Below the pieces are notes generated by a model. That model ran no database searches, was not told where the DNA came from, and saw nothing but the letters and a program-made list of their open reading frames with translations. Made by a program: the position numbers and the translations under genes. Positions 40,256-49,191 of a DNA stretch of 64,000 nucleotides are shown piece after piece; position 1 is the first letter of the stretch, and every line of letters begins with the position of its first letter. Source of the stretch: Neptuniibacter sp. (GTDB taxonomy: Bacteria; Pseudomonadota; Gammaproteobacteria; Pseudomonadales; Balneatricaceae); contig NZ_JAAEQH010000112.1 of the NCBI RefSeq assembly GCF_024231755.1, positions 23,656-87,655 on the forward strand, in the 5' to 3' direction.

Positions 40256-40264
40256 TTTTGATGT

Positions 40265-40341
40265 GCGCCCGTAGCTCAGCTGGATAGAGTACCTGGCTAC
40301 GAACCAGGCGGTCAGAGGTTCGAATCCTCTCGGGCGCGCCA
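40265..40341 (+). tRNA. tRNA-Arg (ACG)
   Basis: 77-nt gene. Acceptor arms GCGCCCG and CGGGCGC; anticodon loop CTACGAA gives ACG, read as ICG for CGU/CGC/CGA. T loop TTCGAAT; CCA is encoded. Nine bp after tRNA-Ser, so both are probably in one transcript. Confidence 0.96.
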
Positions 40342-40414
40342 TCTGATACTTCTATATAAAAGCCACTGCGTTTTATAATACCCAAACCTATTTTTATTAT
40401 TCGAGCTCGATGCT

Positions 40415-41881
40415 ATGAAGTTCTCTATTCGTCTATTCCCTGAAATTACTATTAAGAGCCGTCCGGTACGTAAGCGCTTGATTCAGCGTCTGCAGAGCAA
40501 CCTGCAGAATATGACGCGCCGTATTGATGAATCTATCAAGGTACGCGGTCAATGGGATAAGTTAGATGTAGAGTGTGAACAGGCGGATTCAGCGATCTCT
40601 GAGCAGGTGGTTGATCTTTTGTCACGCACGCCGGGTATTCATAGCTTTATTGAGGTTACTGAATACCCGCTGGGTGATTTTCACGATATCTATGAAAAGG
40701 CTCATGAGATTTATGCTGAAGAGTTGAAAGGGAAAACTTTCAAAGTTCGGGTAAAGCGCTCAGGTAAGCATGATTTCAAATCTATCGATGTTGAGCGGTA
40801 TGTAGGTGGTGGTTTAAACCAGCATGCAGATACGGCAGGTGTAAACGTACACAAGCCCGATGTTTATGTTGATCTAGAGATTCGTAACGACAAGCTTTAT
40901 GTGGTTACCAATATTTACAAAGGGCTGGGCGGATTCCCATTAGGTACACAGGAAGCGACTCTGTCTCTGATCTCAGGTGGGTTTGATTCAATTGTTGCCA
41001 GCTATATGTCGATGCGCAGAGGTTGTAAAACGCATTTCCTGTTTTTCAATCTGGGTGGGCATGCCCATGAGATAGGGGTAAAACAGGTCGCGCTTCACCT
41101 GTGGAATCGTTTTGGTTCTTCAGCACGTGTTAAATTCATCACAATTCCATTTGATGAAGTTGTTGGTGAAATCCTGCAGTCGGTACATCATTCCCATATG
41201 GGGGTTGTGCTGAAGCGTATGATGATGCGTGCTGGTGAAAAGGTTGCTGATCGCATGAAGATTGATGCTTTGGTGACAGGGGAGAGTATTGCTCAGGTAT
41301 CTAGCCAGACTCTGCCAAACCTTGCGATCATCGATGCTGCGACAGATAAGCTGGTTGTTCGACCTCTGGTTACAATGGATAAGCAGGATATCATCGATAT
41401 CACCCGCGAAATTGGTGCATATGATTTTGCTAAGAATATGCCTGAGTATTGTGGTGTTATCTCAGATCGCCCAACAACTTGTGCGAAGAAAGATCGCGTT
41501 GAAGAGGAAGAGTCGGATTTCGACTTTGATGTACTGGAGCGTGCCTTGGAGCGCCGTCAGGTGATCAGTATTGATGAGATTGTTGAGGATGTAAATGTTC
41601 ATGCTGAGGTGGAAGCGCTAACCAGGGTGGCTGACAATCAGATCGTTGTGGATATTCGCGCACCTCATGAGCAGGAGAAAAAGCCGCTCAATATTCCGGG
41701 TTGTGAAATCGAACTTATTCCTTTTTTTGCCTTAGGTGCAGCTGTTGACGAGTTCTCCGAAGAAAAGGAATATCTGCTCTATTGTGAAAAAGGTGTAATG
41801 AGCCAGATGCATGCGCATCAGTTGCAGGAGCGTGGTTTTAGCAATGTTAAAGTCTACCGTCCAGGCTCAGTAGAATCTTAG
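40415..41881 (+). CDS. thiI: tRNA 4-thiouridine synthase ThiI
   Basis: Makes 4-thiouridine at position 8 of tRNA and supplies sulfur for thiazole of thiamine. 488 aa: ferredoxin-like and THUMP domains (residues about 1-165), the PP-loop ATP pyrophosphatase (ISGGFDSIVA), and a C-terminal rhodanese domain. The rhodanese Cys457 (YCEKGVMS) and the conserved Cys in PEYCGVISDRP are both present, so it is the long, E. coli-type enzyme able to transfer sulfur. Monocistronic between the tRNA pair and oadGAB. Confidence 0.95.
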   Translation: MKFSIRLFPEITIKSRPVRKRLIQRLQSNLQNMTRRIDESIKVRGQWDKLDVECEQADSAISEQVVDLLSRTPGIHSFIEVTEYPLGDFHDIYEKAHEIYAEELKGKTFKVRVKRSGKHDFKSIDVERYVGGGLNQHADTAGVNVHKPDVYVDLEIRNDKLYVVTNIYKGLGGFPLGTQEATLSLISGGFDSIVASYMSMRRGCKTHFLFFNLGGHAHEIGVKQVALHLWNRFGSSARVKFITIPFDEVVGEILQSVHHSHMGVVLKRMMMRAGEKVADRMKIDALVTGESIAQVSSQTLPNLAIIDAATDKLVVRPLVTMDKQDIIDITREIGAYDFAKNMPEYCGVISDRPTTCAKKDRVEEEESDFDFDVLERALERRQVISIDEIVEDVNVHAEVEALTRVADNQIVVDIRAPHEQEKKPLNIPGCEIELIPFFALGAAVDEFSEEKEYLLYCEKGVMSQMHAHQLQERGFSNVKVYRPGSVES

Positions 41882-41892
41882 TTCTCTATCCC

Positions 41893-41941
41893 ATATGGAT
41901 CATAAGGTGTTAAGCAACTTTTGATCCATATCCACCTTTTG
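41893..41941 (+). terminator. Long inverted repeat after thiI
   Basis: ATATGGATCA (41893-41902) and TGATCCATAT (41932-41941) form a perfect 10-bp stem with a 29-nt loop region, 12 bp after the thiI stop. It is followed by CCACCTTTT, a short T run. A weak terminator or a processing stem; it could also be a symmetric protein site. Confidence 0.4.
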
Positions 41942-42020
41942 GTCTAAAAATCACTCCGCCTTTAGGTTAAAATCCATCTGTTTTATTGCCAGAATTAGAC
42001 TTTTCGGGTTTAATTGTGGT

Positions 42021-42116
42021 CCATTTGCAACTAGTACATCCGTCAGTGAATACCCTTATTAAAAAGGGAAGGCCAAAAGCTGCTCACTGGCGAATGGGTT
42101 TCGATATAACCAAGGA
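42021..42116 (+). promoter_or_regulatory. Structured 5' leader of oadGAB, candidate cis-regulatory RNA
   Basis: CCATT (42021-42025) pairs with AATGG (42093-42097), and directly inside it CGTCAGTGA (42041-42049) pairs with TCACTGGCG (42084-42092), nine pairs with one G-U. Enclosed are a hairpin CCCTT/AAGGG (42053-42057 and 42064-42068) and a weaker GGC/GCT hairpin (42071-42081), so the whole folds as a three-way junction. A downstream hairpin GGTT/AACC (42097-42111) abuts the AAGGAG ribosome binding site and competes with the outer stem. I recognise no known riboswitch class. Regulation is an inference. Confidence 0.45.
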
Positions 42117-42127
42117 GCACCCATTAG

Positions 42128-42364
42128 ATGGATAATTTGTTATCAGAAGGCCTGAATTTGATGGTCTTCGGTATGGGCTTCGTTGTTGTCTTTCTGACTT
42201 TGTTGGTATTTGCTACAACAGGAATGTCCAAAGTAGTAGGCAAGTTTTTTCCAGAAGCACCTGCTCAGCCAGCAGCAAAAAAAGCTGCGCCAGCAGCAGC
42301 TGCAAATAACAATGACGAATTAGTCGCTGTAATGACTGCAGCGGTCCATAAATACCGTTCATAA
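42128..42364 (+). CDS. oadG: Oxaloacetate decarboxylase gamma subunit
   Basis: Small membrane subunit that holds the sodium-pumping decarboxylase together and carries zinc. 78 aa: one membrane helix (LMVFGMGFVVVFLTLLVFAT) after a short periplasmic start, then an Ala/Pro-rich linker (AQPAAKKAAPAAAANN) and a C-terminal helix ending AAVHKYRS. The start ATG at 42128 has AAGGAG 12 nt upstream. It leads the oadG-oadA-oadB operon. Confidence 0.9.
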   Translation: MDNLLSEGLNLMVFGMGFVVVFLTLLVFATTGMSKVVGKFFPEAPAQPAAKKAAPAAAANNNDELVAVMTAAVHKYRS

Positions 42365-42419
42365 ACAAGAACGGATTAATAATTAATAATCTGCATTAAT
42401 CGACAGAAGGCCATTACCC

Positions 42420-44207
42420 ATGACCGACGCAAAGAAACCGCTTGGCATTACTGATGTAGTACTGCGTGACGCACATCAGTCGCTGTTCGCTACACGTATG
42501 CGAGTTGAAGACATGCTGCCGATCGCGGAAAAGCTGGATAAAGTAGGCTTTTGGTCCCTAGAAAGCTGGGGCGGCGCAACATTTGACTCATGTATCCGAT
42601 TCATCGGAGAAGACCCGTGGGAACGCATCCGTTTGCTGAAGCAAGCGATGCCAAATACAAAACATCAGATGCTCCTGCGTGGACAGAACCTGCTGGGTTA
42701 CCGTCACTACGCTGATGATGTTGTAAACAAATTCTGTGAGCGTGCTGCCGTAAACGGCGTAGACGTATTCCGTATCTTTGATGCGATGAACGATCCGCGT
42801 AACCTGGAAACTGCGATCAAAGCAGTTAAAGGTACTGGCAAGCATGCTCAGGGCACCATCTCTTACACTAAGAGCACGGTTCATACCATCGATAACTGGG
42901 TTGAATACGCTAAGACTCTGGAAGACATGGGTGCTGACTCAATCGCGATCAAGGATATGTCCGGTATCCTGACGCCATACGACGCATTTGATCTGGTTTC
43001 TCGTCTGAAGGCTCAGACTGATCTGGAAGTTCAGCTGCACGCTCACGCAACTTCTGGTCTGTCTGATATGACAATCCTGAAGTCTGTTGAAGCAGGTATC
43101 GACCGTGTCGATACAGCTATCTCTTCTATGTCTATGACATATGGTCACACCTCTACTGAGTCTGTTGTAGCTGCACTGGCAGGTACGGATCGTGACACAG
43201 GTCTGGATATTAACCTGCTTGAAGAAATTGCAGGCTACTTCCGTGAAGTACGTAAGAAGTATGCGAAGTTTGAAGGTTCTCTGCGTGGTACGGACTCCCG
43301 TATTCTGGTTGCTCAGGTTCCAGGTGGTATGTTGACCAACATGGAAAACCAGCTGAAAGAGCAGGGTGCATCTGACAAGTTTGATGATGTACTGGCTGAG
43401 ATCCCTCGTGTACGTGAAGATCTAGGTCTGATTCCTCTGGTAACTCCAACATCTCAGATTGTTGGTACTCAGGCTGTAATCAACGTCCTGATGGGCGAGC
43501 GTTACAAAACAATCTCTAAAGAAGTACAGGGTATCCTGAAAGGTGAGTACGGTGCGGCTCCTGCGCCATATGATGCTGAACTTCAGGCTCGTGTTCTGGA
43601 TGGTGGTGAAGCGATCACTTGCCGTCCTGCTGATCTGCTTGAACCAGAAATGGACAAGCTAGTAGGCGAACTGAAGGATCTGGCTGCTGAGAAGGGCGTT
43701 GAGCTGACTCAAGGTGAGAACGAAATTGATGATGTTCTGACTTACGCTCTGTTCCCTCAGGTTGGCTTGAAGTTCCTGGAAAACCGCAACAACCCTGACG
43801 CATTTGAACCTGCACCTACATTAGAGGACGCACTAGCAATGGCTGCACCTAAGAATACAGGCCCACAGACTTACACTATTACTGTTAACGGCCAGAACTA
43901 CGTTGTACAAGTAACTGAAGGCGGTGATATTTCCGCAGTAGCTCCAGCGGCAGCTCCAGCTGCAGCAGCGCCAGCAGCTGCACCAGGTGGTGCGGCAGAG
44001 CCTGTAGATGCGCCTTTGGCAGGTAACATCTGGAAAGTTCAGGTGGCTGCAGGTCAGGCAGTACAGGAAGGTGATGTACTGGTTATTCTGGAAGCGATGA
44101 AGATGGAAACTGAAGTTCGTGCGGCTCGCGCTGGTACAGTTTCTACTGTCGATGTTAAGGAAGGTGACGCTGTTCAGGTTGGCGACACTCTGCTGACTCT
44201 GGCGTAA
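42420..44207 (+). CDS. oadA: Oxaloacetate decarboxylase alpha subunit, biotin-carrying
   Basis: Carboxyltransferase and biotin carrier of the sodium pump; transfers CO2 from oxaloacetate to biotin. 595 aa. The TIM-barrel carboxyltransferase begins [20 protein letters not shown] and contains [20 protein letters not shown]. The PYC_OADA domain follows, then an Ala/Pro-rich hinge (about residues 500-530) and the biotinyl domain with EAMKMETE, the biotinylated Lys561. Strong codon bias suggests high expression. 55 bp after oadG and 11 bp before oadB. Confidence 0.96.
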   Translation: MTDAKKPLGITDVVLRDAHQSLFATRMRVEDMLPIAEKLDKVGFWSLESWGGATFDSCIRFIGEDPWERIRLLKQAMPNTKHQMLLRGQNLLGYRHYADDVVNKFCERAAVNGVDVFRIFDAMNDPRNLETAIKAVKGTGKHAQGTISYTKSTVHTIDNWVEYAKTLEDMGADSIAIKDMSGILTPYDAFDLVSRLKAQTDLEVQLHAHATSGLSDMTILKSVEAGIDRVDTAISSMSMTYGHTSTESVVAALAGTDRDTGLDINLLEEIAGYFREVRKKYAKFEGSLRGTDSRILVAQVPGGMLTNMENQLKEQGASDKFDDVLAEIPRVREDLGLIPLVTPTSQIVGTQAVINVLMGERYKTISKEVQGILKGEYGAAPAPYDAELQARVLDGGEAITCRPADLLEPEMDKLVGELKDLAAEKGVELTQGENEIDDVLTYALFPQVGLKFLENRNNPDAFEPAPTLEDALAMAAPKNTGPQTYTITVNGQNYVVQVTEGGDISAVAPAAAPAAAAPAAAPGGAAEPVDAPLAGNIWKVQVAAGQAVQEGDVLVILEAMKMETEVRAARAGTVSTVDVKEGDAVQVGDTLLTLA

Positions 44208-44218
44208 GGTACTGTTTG

Positions 44219-45520
44219 ATGGATAAGTTAATCGAACTGTTTCTTGCCTCTGGTGCCTATAACATCAGCGGTGGTCAGATCGTAATGATATTGATTGGTC
44301 TGTTGCTTTTGTTTCTGGCCATCAAAAAGAATTTCGAACCGCTACTGTTGGTGCCGATTGGATTCGGTGGCATTTTGGCAAACATTCCAGAAGCAGGTCT
44401 GGCATACAATGCTGTAGAAAACGCATTGCACTTCGCTGTTCCGGAAGTGATGAATGCTATGGCGGCAGCACTGAATGTTTCCAGTACTGATCCTTACGAG
44501 TTGCTAAACGCATACAATAATGCCTCAGCTGCTGAAATACAGGCTGCAAAAAATGTTGCCTATGACGGTGGTTACGCTAATGGTATGTTGTACAACTTCT
44601 ATAGTGTGGCGATTGGTTCTACAGTTGCTCCATTATTGATCTTCATGGGTGTTGGTGCGATGACCGACTTCGGTCCTCTGCTGGCTAACCCGCGTACCCT
44701 GTTCCTGGGTGCTGCAGCTCAGTTTGGTATCTTTGCTACCGTTCTGGGTGCTGTAGGCATGTCTGCGATGGGTATCATGGATTTCAATATTCAGGAAGCG
44801 GCGGCTATCGGTATCATCGGTGGTGCTGATGGCCCAACTGCGATCTATGTAACCAGCCTTCTGGCTCCACACCTGTTGGGTGCGATTGCTGTAGCTGCAT
44901 ACTCATATATGGCGCTTGTACCTCTGATTCAGCCACCAATTATGCGTGCACTGACTACAGATGCTGAGCGTAAGATCAAGATGAGCCAGCTGCGTCATGT
45001 GACTAAGCTTGAGAAGATCCTGTTCCCAATCACGTTGTTGATTCTGGTGGCTCTGTTGCTTCCGGATGCGGCACCACTGTTGGGTATGTTCTGCTTTGGT
45101 AACCTGATGCGTGAGTGTGGTGTTGTGGATCGTTTGAGCGATACTGCACAGAATGCACTGATCAACATCGTAACAATCTTCCTGGGTCTGTCCGTAGGTT
45201 CTAAACTGTCTGCAGACAAGTTCCTGGATCTTCAGACTCTGGGTATCATGGCGCTGGGTATTGTTGCATTCTGTATCGGTACAGCGGCAGGTGTCCTGAT
45301 GGCGAAACTGATGAACAAGATGATGGGTGGCAATGCGATCAACCCACTGATTGGTTCGGCAGGTGTATCAGCGGTACCAATGGCTGCTCGTGTATCCAAC
45401 AAGATAGGTCTGGAGTACAACTCTCAGAACTTCCTTCTGATGCATGCAATGGGTCCAAACGTTGCGGGTGTAATCGGTTCTGCGATTGCTGCCGGTGTGA
45501 TGATCAAGTTCGTAAGCTAA
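44219..45520 (+). CDS. oadB: Oxaloacetate decarboxylase beta subunit, sodium pump
   Basis: Integral membrane subunit that decarboxylates carboxybiotin and exports sodium ions. 433 aa from ATG 44219 ([12 protein letters not shown]). About nine membrane helices and two re-entrant loops; the [17 protein letters not shown] segment contains the essential Asp of the ion site, and [18 protein letters not shown] is the second re-entrant loop. A strong terminator follows. The pump couples oxaloacetate breakdown to a sodium gradient, in keeping with a marine cell. Confidence 0.96.
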   Translation: MDKLIELFLASGAYNISGGQIVMILIGLLLLFLAIKKNFEPLLLVPIGFGGILANIPEAGLAYNAVENALHFAVPEVMNAMAAALNVSSTDPYELLNAYNNASAAEIQAAKNVAYDGGYANGMLYNFYSVAIGSTVAPLLIFMGVGAMTDFGPLLANPRTLFLGAAAQFGIFATVLGAVGMSAMGIMDFNIQEAAAIGIIGGADGPTAIYVTSLLAPHLLGAIAVAAYSYMALVPLIQPPIMRALTTDAERKIKMSQLRHVTKLEKILFPITLLILVALLLPDAAPLLGMFCFGNLMRECGVVDRLSDTAQNALINIVTIFLGLSVGSKLSADKFLDLQTLGIMALGIVAFCIGTAAGVLMAKLMNKMMGGNAINPLIGSAGVSAVPMAARVSNKIGLEYNSQNFLLMHAMGPNVAGVIGSAIAAGVMIKFVS

Positions 45521-45534
45521 GATCTTACGTAACG

Positions 45535-45563
45535 AAAAAAGGCTGCCATTGGCAGCCTTTTTT
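45535..45563 (+). terminator. Intrinsic terminator after oadGAB
   Basis: GGCTGCC (45541-45547), loop ATT, GGCAGCC (45551-45557), preceded by A's and followed by six T. Confidence 0.92.
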
Positions 45564-45632
45564 GTTTGTTGGAGGCGTGTCCTCACGCCGAAGGGCTTTC
45601 TGATTATTATAGTTATTCCTGTCGCTTATGAT

Positions 45633-46556
45633 TTAATGCCCAGCAAGAACTTCCAAGTGTGCCTGAACACTAAACGCCAGAGATACTGGGTTATAGCCAC
45701 CCTCTAAAACCGAGACTAATCGATTCTCGCTATAGGTTTTAGCCGAGTCCATTAGCAGCTGGGTTACCCAGCGATAATCTTCTTCATTTAGCTTAATGTC
45801 TGCCATTGGGTCTTCATGATGGGCATCAAATCCAGCAGAGATGATTATCATATCTGGCTTGTGGGCCTGAATTGCTGGCAGCCAGCGTGACTCAACAAGC
45901 TTTCGGAATACCATGCCATCGCTGTGGGCTTCCATCGGGCAGTTGATAATATTGTCGCGAGTGATGTCGCAGTATCGCTCAGGATAGAACGGGTGTTGGA
46001 AAGTGGAGCATACAAGCACTTCTGGCTTATCTTTGAAAATATCCACCGTTCCATTACCGTGGTGAACATCGAAATCGAAGATGGCTACGCGTTCAATGCC
46101 CGGTTGCTGCAACGCATGCATAGCTGCGATGGCTGCATTATTGTAAAAGCAGAAGCCCATCGGATTATTGTGTTCTGCATGATGGCCTGGCGGTCGTACA
46201 GCACAAAACGCGTTTTGCACTTTACCTGACATTACTCTGTTTACCGCCATAACCGCAGAACCTGCTGCTAGGCTTGCTGCATGTAGAGAGTGAGGGCAAA
46301 GGGCAGTGTCATCGTCAGTGTAAACTACACCGCTTTCAGGGAGTTTCATCTCCAGGCGCTTTTGGTGCAGATTAGCGTGCGCCAACTGAATCTGCTCAGG
46401 TAGAACATGAACAGAATCGAGTCGTTGTAGCTCGTGCATCAATCCTGTTTTTTCTAAAACCTTGCGGATCGCAATTAGTCGCACAGGGCTTTCCGGGTGC
46501 TCCGGCCCCATATTATGTAGGCCGCAATCATCATGGGTGATAAACGCTGTAGTCAT
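45633..46556 (-). CDS. Histone deacetylase-family amidohydrolase
   Basis: A 307-aa class II-like HDAC superfamily enzyme, removing acyl groups from small amines or proteins; bacterial members often act on acetylpolyamines or related amides. The catalytic His pair is in RPPGHHAEHNNPMGFC; zinc ligands are the Asp and His of FDFDVHHGNGT and the Asp of SAGFDAHHEDPMAD. The C-terminal SVLEGGYNPVSLAFSV is also typical. It is on the minus strand, convergent with oadB and divergent from a probable small RNA and a pseudo-receiver gene. The substrate cannot be told from sequence. Confidence 0.88.
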   Translation of the reverse strand: MTTAFITHDDCGLHNMGPEHPESPVRLIAIRKVLEKTGLMHELQRLDSVHVLPEQIQLAHANLHQKRLEMKLPESGVVYTDDDTALCPHSLHAASLAAGSAVMAVNRVMSGKVQNAFCAVRPPGHHAEHNNPMGFCFYNNAAIAAMHALQQPGIERVAIFDFDVHHGNGTVDIFKDKPEVLVCSTFQHPFYPERYCDITRDNIINCPMEAHSDGMVFRKLVESRWLPAIQAHKPDMIIISAGFDAHHEDPMADIKLNEEDYRWVTQLLMDSAKTYSENRLVSVLEGGYNPVSLAFSVQAHLEVLAGH

Positions 46557-46661
46557 AGGAATCTTTTTTGGTTTTCTTTTCAGTTTACAGTAAAGAGATG
46601 AAGCGTGTTCTCATCATATTGTCTCAATACCTACAGACTACAGTGGAATAGAAATGTTTTG

Positions 46662-46703
46662 TTGATCTAAATCATTAGTGTTCTAAGGGGTTGGATATAG
46701 GAT
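46662..46703 (+). promoter_or_regulatory. FNR/ANR-type binding site and promoter
   Basis: TTGAT-CTAA-ATCAT (46662-46675) matches the FNR consensus TTGAT-N4-ATCAA in nine of ten bases. A -10-like TAGGAT lies at 46698-46703. If transcription starts at 46710 the box centre is at -41.5, the standard class II activating position. It is also about 106 bp upstream of the deacetylase gene on the other strand. Confidence 0.55.
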
Positions 46704-46709
46704 GACCTT

Positions 46710-46766
46710 ACAGCATAGAACTGTCTTGGCACCGAGTGTTTCACCCTACACCCGGTGCTTTTTTTT
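46710..46766 (+). ncRNA. Candidate small RNA with its own terminator
   Basis: No gene is encoded on the plus strand between 45520 and 46842, yet a strong intrinsic terminator is present: GCACCG-a-GTGT (46729-46739) pairs with ACAC-c-CGGTGC (46748-46758), followed by eight T. Upstream, ACAG (46710-46713) and CTGT (46721-46724) form a small 5' hairpin right at the predicted start. Together with the FNR-like promoter this describes a transcript of about 57 nt. Alternative: a leader attenuator for the downstream pseudo-receiver gene. Confidence 0.5.
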
Positions 46767-46841
46767 GTTTGAAAAATGCTTTTGTCCAAAGTGTTCCGCT
46801 TTTATACTGCATGAACATGCGTTTATGTTGTGGATGACTGA

Positions 46842-48443
46842 GTGGCAAAAGTGGATTATTCAGAAAAGCAGGTATTGCTGATTGAAACCAGCGGCAATAT
46901 GCGTTCCACAATTTTTTATATGTTGCGCAGTTTGGGAGTGAGCAATCTCAAGGCTGTGACAATCAATGATCGCATTCTCAACGAAATATCCGAAAATAAC
47001 TATGATGTAATTCTACTCGGTCACAATGTCAGAGACAGTGTGACGGGTATTCAGCTATTGGAAGAGTGTCGTTACAGGGGTTATATAAAAGCCTCAGCCT
47101 GCTGGATCTTTATGACCAGCGATGCATCTCAAGAAGTAATTCTGCACGCAATTGATAGTCGTCCAGACGACGTCATTATGAAACCTTTTACCGTTGATGA
47201 ATTGAAGCATCGCCTTGATTCGATTCTTTATCGCAAAGAAGTGTTTGAACCTGTGGATTCTGCGTTAGAGGTTGGAGATCTGCCTTCAGCTATCAATTAC
47301 TGCCGTACAGGTTTCTCTCCATATGATGCGGAGTATGATGAGGCTCAGTTAATTCTATCCCGTCTCCTCAATGAATTTCAGAAATATGCTGAGGCTGCCA
47401 AAGTCGCAGAAAAAAACTACTGGAAAACTCACGATAAAGAATCAGGTTTAATCTGGGCACAAGCGCTGATCGGTTTGGGCAAAATGAAGGATGCTAAAGG
47501 GCTTCTTCATGAGTTGATTGAAGAGTTTCCATTGTTTATAGCGGCTTACGATCTACTCTCAAAGGTCCACGAGCAAGGAGGTGATCTTGAGAAAGCTCGA
47601 GATGTCACCCATGAAGCTACACAAAAATCGCCGATGGGTATTCCAAGGCAGATGGAGCTTGGGCGTCTTGCAACACAGACCAAAGAGTTGGATATGGCAG
47701 GCGGGGCATATCGGAAATCAATAGTGCTTGGGCGGCATAGCTGTTATCGCTCTCCTGACCCTTACTTGCGCCTTGCGAATGTGAAACGTCTTGAAATGAC
47801 AGGTGCTGATGGCGCGGTTGCTACCGAGCTTTATAACGAATTTGAAAAGACTATTGCTCAGGCTTATCAGGCATTTCCTACTGATCGTGAACTACAGGTA
47901 CGTGCAGCGTTGCTTCGTAGTGAAATGTTCAATCAGTTGGGTGAAGTGGATGAAGCTAATAAATGTACTCGCGAGGCGCAGAGAGTTAATGAGGAGCTTG
48001 AGAATCCTCTAAGCCTTGATCGAGAGCTGTTAAGTGTGACTGGTGATGCGGTGCCTATTCTTGAGCCTGAAGAGCATAAACCAGCTAAGGCTAAGGGGCG
48101 TCAGCGTGATCCTGAGATGAGTCTTAAGGTTAACCGGCTGGGGGTTAAGCACTACCTTGCTGGAAAAATGCCGCAGGCGCTCAAGTACTTTGGCCTGGCG
48201 ACTGAATACGATTCAAGTAATGCCGGGGCTCTGCTTAACTTAGCTCAGTTGTTTCTTGAATCTGCCAGGGATAGTAGTGATAAGAGGGATGAGCGCCTGA
48301 GGATGGTGGAACGATACTTGAAATTATCAGACAGACTCAGTTTAGAGGATGTTGAGCGTGACAAGCAGCAACTGCTAAGGCGCTTTCTCCGTCATGATAT
48401 CTCCCTGTTGCCGAGTGGTTCGCTTGGAAATCTGCTGCGCTAA
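46842..48443 (+). CDS. Pseudo-receiver domain and TPR protein
   Basis: A 533-aa cytoplasmic protein starting at GTG 46842. Residues 9-125 have the receiver fold, but the phosphorylation site is broken: the acidic pair is Glu15-Thr16 (LLIETSGNMR) and the phosphoacceptor aspartate position is Gly60 (VILLGHNVRD). Thr92 and the Lys114-Pro115 pair (IMKPFT) remain. Residues about 135-500 form a helical tetratricopeptide array (for example YAEAAKVAEKNYWK, ALKYFGLATEYDSSNAGALL). Such receiver-TPR proteins occur in marine gammaproteobacteria without a firm role. Probably a protein-interaction scaffold that does not take phosphate. Confidence 0.8.
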   Translation: MAKVDYSEKQVLLIETSGNMRSTIFYMLRSLGVSNLKAVTINDRILNEISENNYDVILLGHNVRDSVTGIQLLEECRYRGYIKASACWIFMTSDASQEVILHAIDSRPDDVIMKPFTVDELKHRLDSILYRKEVFEPVDSALEVGDLPSAINYCRTGFSPYDAEYDEAQLILSRLLNEFQKYAEAAKVAEKNYWKTHDKESGLIWAQALIGLGKMKDAKGLLHELIEEFPLFIAAYDLLSKVHEQGGDLEKARDVTHEATQKSPMGIPRQMELGRLATQTKELDMAGGAYRKSIVLGRHSCYRSPDPYLRLANVKRLEMTGADGAVATELYNEFEKTIAQAYQAFPTDRELQVRAALLRSEMFNQLGEVDEANKCTREAQRVNEELENPLSLDRELLSVTGDAVPILEPEEHKPAKAKGRQRDPEMSLKVNRLGVKHYLAGKMPQALKYFGLATEYDSSNAGALLNLAQLFLESARDSSDKRDERLRMVERYLKLSDRLSLEDVERDKQQLLRRFLRHDISLLPSGSLGNLLR

Positions 48444-48607
48444 CTCAAAATAGGTGCTGGGAAATCATCCCCGCCAATTTATTCTAGATAAATACAGATC
48501 AACCAAATTACATTTTGCAGACGTTTCATGGAAATGGGTCAGCCGCTCTAAAGTAGGGGTAGACGGTGTTATTGCATCCGCGGTGGTTGCTTGAGAAGGG
48601 CTTTGTT
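48444..48607. other. Noncoding gap after the pseudo-receiver gene
   Basis: I see no convincing gene, terminator or promoter here. It is part of a 604-bp stretch up to the tRNA at 49048 whose only coding candidate is the minus-strand frame at 48608-48940; 48941-49047 also holds nothing recognisable. Confidence 0.4.
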
Positions 48608-48940
48608 TCAAGTGCAGAGGAGAGGAGCTGGTAGGTCTATTCGGATATAGGTGGTTTCGTTGACTTTATAGGAAACGTAGGTGTGAGCCTCCAGGTGTTG
48701 GGTGTGTGAGCTTGTTGCGATAATACCAGAACTGCATAAGGCGGTTGTTTGTTCTCCCGAAGCGGTTGGCTCAAGGATATCTGTCGGGTCTTTACTATCA
48801 ATTATGGCGCGGTGTAGGTTAGCTAGTTCCTGGTTAGTCTCTTGCGCTGAGTCGGTGTCACCTACTTGCTGTAAAGCGAATGCAGATGCGGCTGCGATAA
48901 CTACGAATAATTTGGTATCCATATCAGTCTTAAAATCCAT
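48608..48940 (-). CDS. Possible small exported protein, unknown function
   Basis: A 110-aa minus-strand frame with a plausible Sec signal from the internal Met (codon 7): MDTKLFVVIAAASAFALQQV. The rest is polar with two Cys near the end (ALCSSG and PLLCT) and a YVSYKVNETTYIRIDL beta-rich segment. I do not recognise the family. No strong ribosome binding site precedes either ATG (48940 or 48922), so it may be spurious, but codon use is not obviously random. It lies between the pseudo-receiver gene and tRNA-Arg. Confidence 0.4.
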   Translation of the reverse strand: MDFKTDMDTKLFVVIAAASAFALQQVGDTDSAQETNQELANLHRAIIDSKDPTDILEPTASGEQTTALCSSGIIATSSHTQHLEAHTYVSYKVNETTYIRIDLPAPLLCT

Positions 48941-49047
48941 TTTGCGTACTTGATAGTTAGCGTAGAGGATACATTGGGCGACTGAATGTGGAAATAAGAA
49001 AAATTCTGAATTTCGGTTGAGCAGTGGGGAGGGCGTGACTAGAAAAA

Positions 49048-49124
49048 TGGCGTCCCAGAGAGGATTCGAACCCCTGGCCTGTCCCTTAGGAGGGGACCGC
49101 TCTATCCAACTGAGCTACTGGGAC
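49048..49124 (-). tRNA. tRNA-Arg (CCT)
   Basis: 77-nt gene on the minus strand. Acceptor arms GTCCCAG and CTGGGAC; the anticodon loop CTCCTAA gives CCT, reading AGG. T loop TTCGAAT; CCA is encoded (49048-49050 on the minus strand). It lies just downstream of the flgN stop in the same direction. Confidence 0.95.
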
Positions 49125-49191
49125 GTTATGGATTTCGGTTGGGGATTCTAGCTTGAAATAAACTTGGCGTCACTATGGTCCAGGCTTTAGG

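Noticed and set aside
40137..40385. 82-codon minus-strand frame containing ERIRTSDRLVRSQVLYPAEL
   Set aside because: It is the antisense of the tRNA-Ser and tRNA-Arg genes, a well-known source of spurious protein predictions.
43940..44000. Ala/Pro-rich repeat in oadA as a mobile or unstable element
   Set aside because: It is the usual flexible hinge before the biotinyl domain.
48702..48953. 83-codon plus-strand frame
   Set aside because: No ribosome binding site or recognisable feature; the opposite strand has the better (still weak) candidate.
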